From Pseudomonas segetis (GTDB lineage Bacteria; Pseudomonadota; Gammaproteobacteria; Pseudomonadales; Pseudomonadaceae), in NCBI RefSeq assembly GCF_900188155.1, contig NZ_FZOG01000001.1:434001-498000 (forward strand): 64,000 nucleotides of DNA, in the 5' to 3' direction. The position numbers and the translations under genes were made by a program. The notes under the pieces are model-generated. The model did not search any database and was not told the origin of the DNA. It was given only the letters and a program-made list of their open reading frames with translations. Positions 62,605-64,000 of the stretch are shown here, piece after piece; positions within the stretch are counted from its first letter, which is position 1; every line of letters begins with the position of its first letter.

Positions 62605-63480
62605 TCAAGGGTGGATTTCCTTTTCGCCCGGGTCCTTGCCCTCCTCGACACTGTGCTCTATTACGGCGTTCAGTTCGGCCCCGAACAACAGCACCGCCGA
62701 AGAGATATAGAGGTAGAGCAACAGGATGATGATTGCGCCAATACTGCCGTAGGTGGCGTTGTAGTTGGCGAAGTTCTGCGCGTAATAGCTAAAGCCCATC
62801 GACGCCGAAATCCATACGATTACCGCGAGAATGGAACCAGGGGTAATAAAACGGAACTCCTGCTCCACATCCGGCGCCACATAATAGACCACCGATACCA
62901 CCAGCATCAGCATGCAGATCGCGACGGGCCAGCGCAGGATGGACCAGAGCGTCACCACGATTTGCTCGATGCCGAGTTGCTGCGCAAGCCAGTTCATCGC
63001 CTGTGGTCCCAGCACCATCAGGCCCGCAGCGCCGAGCAAGGTTATGGCGATGGCGATGGTGTAGACAAACGACAGTGGAAAGCGCTTCCACGCCGGGCGG
63101 CCCTCCTTGACGCCATAAGCCCGGTTGGTCGCGACCATCACTGAGCGAACGGCTGATGAAGCCGTCCACAATGCAACCAGGATCGCGACCGAGAACAGCC
63201 CGGCTTTTTGCGTTTGCAGTTGATCGATCGCCGGGTTGACCAGGTCATACGCCGCCCGTGGCATGACCAGCGCGGCCTGTTCGCGCAGCCAGTCAAAGAA
63301 TGGCTGCAAATCAAGCACACCTATGATCGCGACCAAGAACAGCAGGAAGGGGAACAGCGAGAAAAAAATCTGGAAGGCCAGCGCCGAGGCATAGGTGGGC
63401 AACTCGTCGTCGACGAAATCGATGACGGTTTTCTTGATGACCCGGTGGAGTTTGATACCGGTCAAATCCGGAAAAAGCAT
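62605..63480 (-). CDS. YihY/virulence factor BrkB family inner-membrane protein
   Basis: The 291-residue membrane protein has about six helices. Family motifs are SALAFQIFFSLFPFLLFLVAI and FSLFPF, and later SILAVIVWISASMGFSYYA. The C-terminus is short and charged. The function of YihY/BrkB proteins (formerly annotated as RNase BN) is unsettled. GGAAG precedes the ATG. It is convergent with the nitronate monooxygenase gene. Confidence 0.88.
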   Translation of the reverse strand: MLFPDLTGIKLHRVIKKTVIDFVDDELPTYASALAFQIFFSLFPFLLFLVAIIGVLDLQPFFDWLREQAALVMPRAAYDLVNPAIDQLQTQKAGLFSVAILVALWTASSAVRSVMVATNRAYGVKEGRPAWKRFPLSFVYTIAIAITLLGAAGLMVLGPQAMNWLAQQLGIEQIVVTLWSILRWPVAICMLMLVVSVVYYVAPDVEQEFRFITPGSILAVIVWISASMGFSYYAQNFANYNATYGSIGAIIILLLYLYISSAVLLFGAELNAVIEHSVEEGKDPGEKEIHP

Positions 63481-63571
63481 GCGGCTTCCTTTCTGCGCGT
63501 GGTGATATGAACTCGATATGCTGCCTGGTTTTGAGCACGATTGAGCGACAACAGTTCAGTCGCTTGAGCGG

Positions 63572-64000
63572 TTAAACACTGTCCAGTTCCACAGCTGGTT
63601 CTGTGTGCTCATGCTGAGACTGACCGGTGAAGCGCTGCAACTGCATCTCTTGCAGGCGACTGAGCGTGCGCCTGAAGGCAAACTCAAGATAGCCTTCGGT
63701 ATAGAGCTCAGCGAGCGGCACGGCAGCTTCAATGTACAAGGGCACGCGACGGTCGTAGCATTCGTCGACCAGCGCGATAAAACGTCGAACGCTGTCGTCG
63801 TGTACAGACAGGCTGGGCAGCTCGCGATCACCGGCATCGATCCGTTGCGCGCCATCCTCGGTGCCCCTGGCGATTTTTGCACTGCGCTGCCGAGCGCTTA
63901 GATTTGGCACCTCGCTCAACAAGATAGCGCTGAACTGGTCGCACAGGGCTATGTAGTCGTTGGCTGCCAGGGCGGCTATGCAGAGGTCGGCAAAGCGGCA
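63572..64000 (-). CDS. zapE: Cell division ATPase ZapE, C-terminal part (cut by window end)
   Basis: The visible 142 residues are the C-terminal end of a ZapE/AFG1-type ATPase. The frame is open to the right edge: RFADLCIAALAANDYIALCD, then DDSVRRFIALVDECYDRRVP (arginine-finger and sensor region) and the conserved ending YLEFAFRRTLSRLQEMQLQRF. ZapE associates with the Z-ring and affects its stability under stress. The stop at 63572 is natural. The N-terminal Walker motifs lie outside the window. Confidence 0.93.
   Translation of the reverse strand, partial: CRFADLCIAALAANDYIALCDQFSAILLSEVPNLSARQRSAKIARGTEDGAQRIDAGDRELPSLSVHDDSVRRFIALVDECYDRRVPLYIEAAVPLAELYTEGYLEFAFRRTLSRLQEMQLQRFTGQSQHEHTEPAVELDSV

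Noticed and set aside
1..64000. CRISPR array
   Set aside because: No regularly spaced short direct repeats and no cas genes were seen.

Overview
The window reads as a piece of Pseudomonas chromosome, probably from the fluorescens/putida side of the genus. It is GC-rich with long convergent and divergent housekeeping blocks. Several neighbourhoods look typical of pseudomonads: ohrR/ohr, a CrbS/MxtR-type SLC5 hybrid kinase next to a GNAT and an AraC regulator, ahpC-ahpF, a NorR/FhpR regulator divergent from flavohaemoglobin, prc, rdgC, and zapE at the right edge. No gene-dense prophage, CRISPR array, rRNA operon or replication origin is visible.

Layout. 1-1700 is a gene-poor, AT-richer accessory patch beside the 3' end of tRNA-Ser(CGA). 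It holds two small membrane-protein genes, each preceded by a copy of a diverged ~120 bp direct repeat. 1950-14900 carries metabolic and repair genes: GST, a HIT protein, a CGNR regulator divergent from a hydrolase, ada, an FKBP isomerase, ohrR/ohr, the ydbH-ynbE-ydbL envelope-lipid operon, a RES-Xre toxin-antitoxin pair, a Sel1 protein and rmuC. 14900-30600 has the 1158-residue transporter-coupled sensor kinase, acetyltransferase, AraC regulator, azlCD, an LplT-like/PlsC-like fusion, sugE behind a guanidine-II riboswitch, a BASS transporter, rdgC, tRNA-Val and tRNA-Asp, an FKBP lipoprotein, a DUF1232 protein, a three-gene HTH/unknown/Sel1 cluster and a FUSC membrane protein.

30685-36552 is the most striking part. 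A gene for an EAL-CBS-GGDEF cyclic-di-GMP protein is cut in two by about 4.1 kb of markedly AT-rich DNA carrying three overlapping minus-strand genes. These encode a 414-residue putative effector with a possible nuclease-like N-terminus, a 174-residue middle component, and a 654-residue SMC/Rad50-like ATPase with a zinc-hook motif. The arrangement matches the predicted ABC-three-component conflict (anti-phage) systems. No recombinase is present, and the junctions share only a 9-bp imperfect direct repeat.

36700-64000 returns to core genes: prc, quinone oxidoreductase, ahpC/ahpF, a TetR-centred cluster (SDR, TetR, thioesterase, MFS) with four matching 14-bp operators, dihydrolipoyl dehydrogenase, catalase, a secreted phosphatase, a periplasmic molybdenum hydroxylase with its own cytochrome c, a Baeyer-Villiger-type monooxygenase, norR/hmp with three NorR-type sites, nitronate monooxygenase, a YihY/BrkB protein and zapE (cut by the window end). 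Oxidative and nitrosative stress defence (ohr, ahpCF, katA, hmp) is a recurring theme.

All calls rest on reading the sequence and recalled family knowledge. No database search was run.
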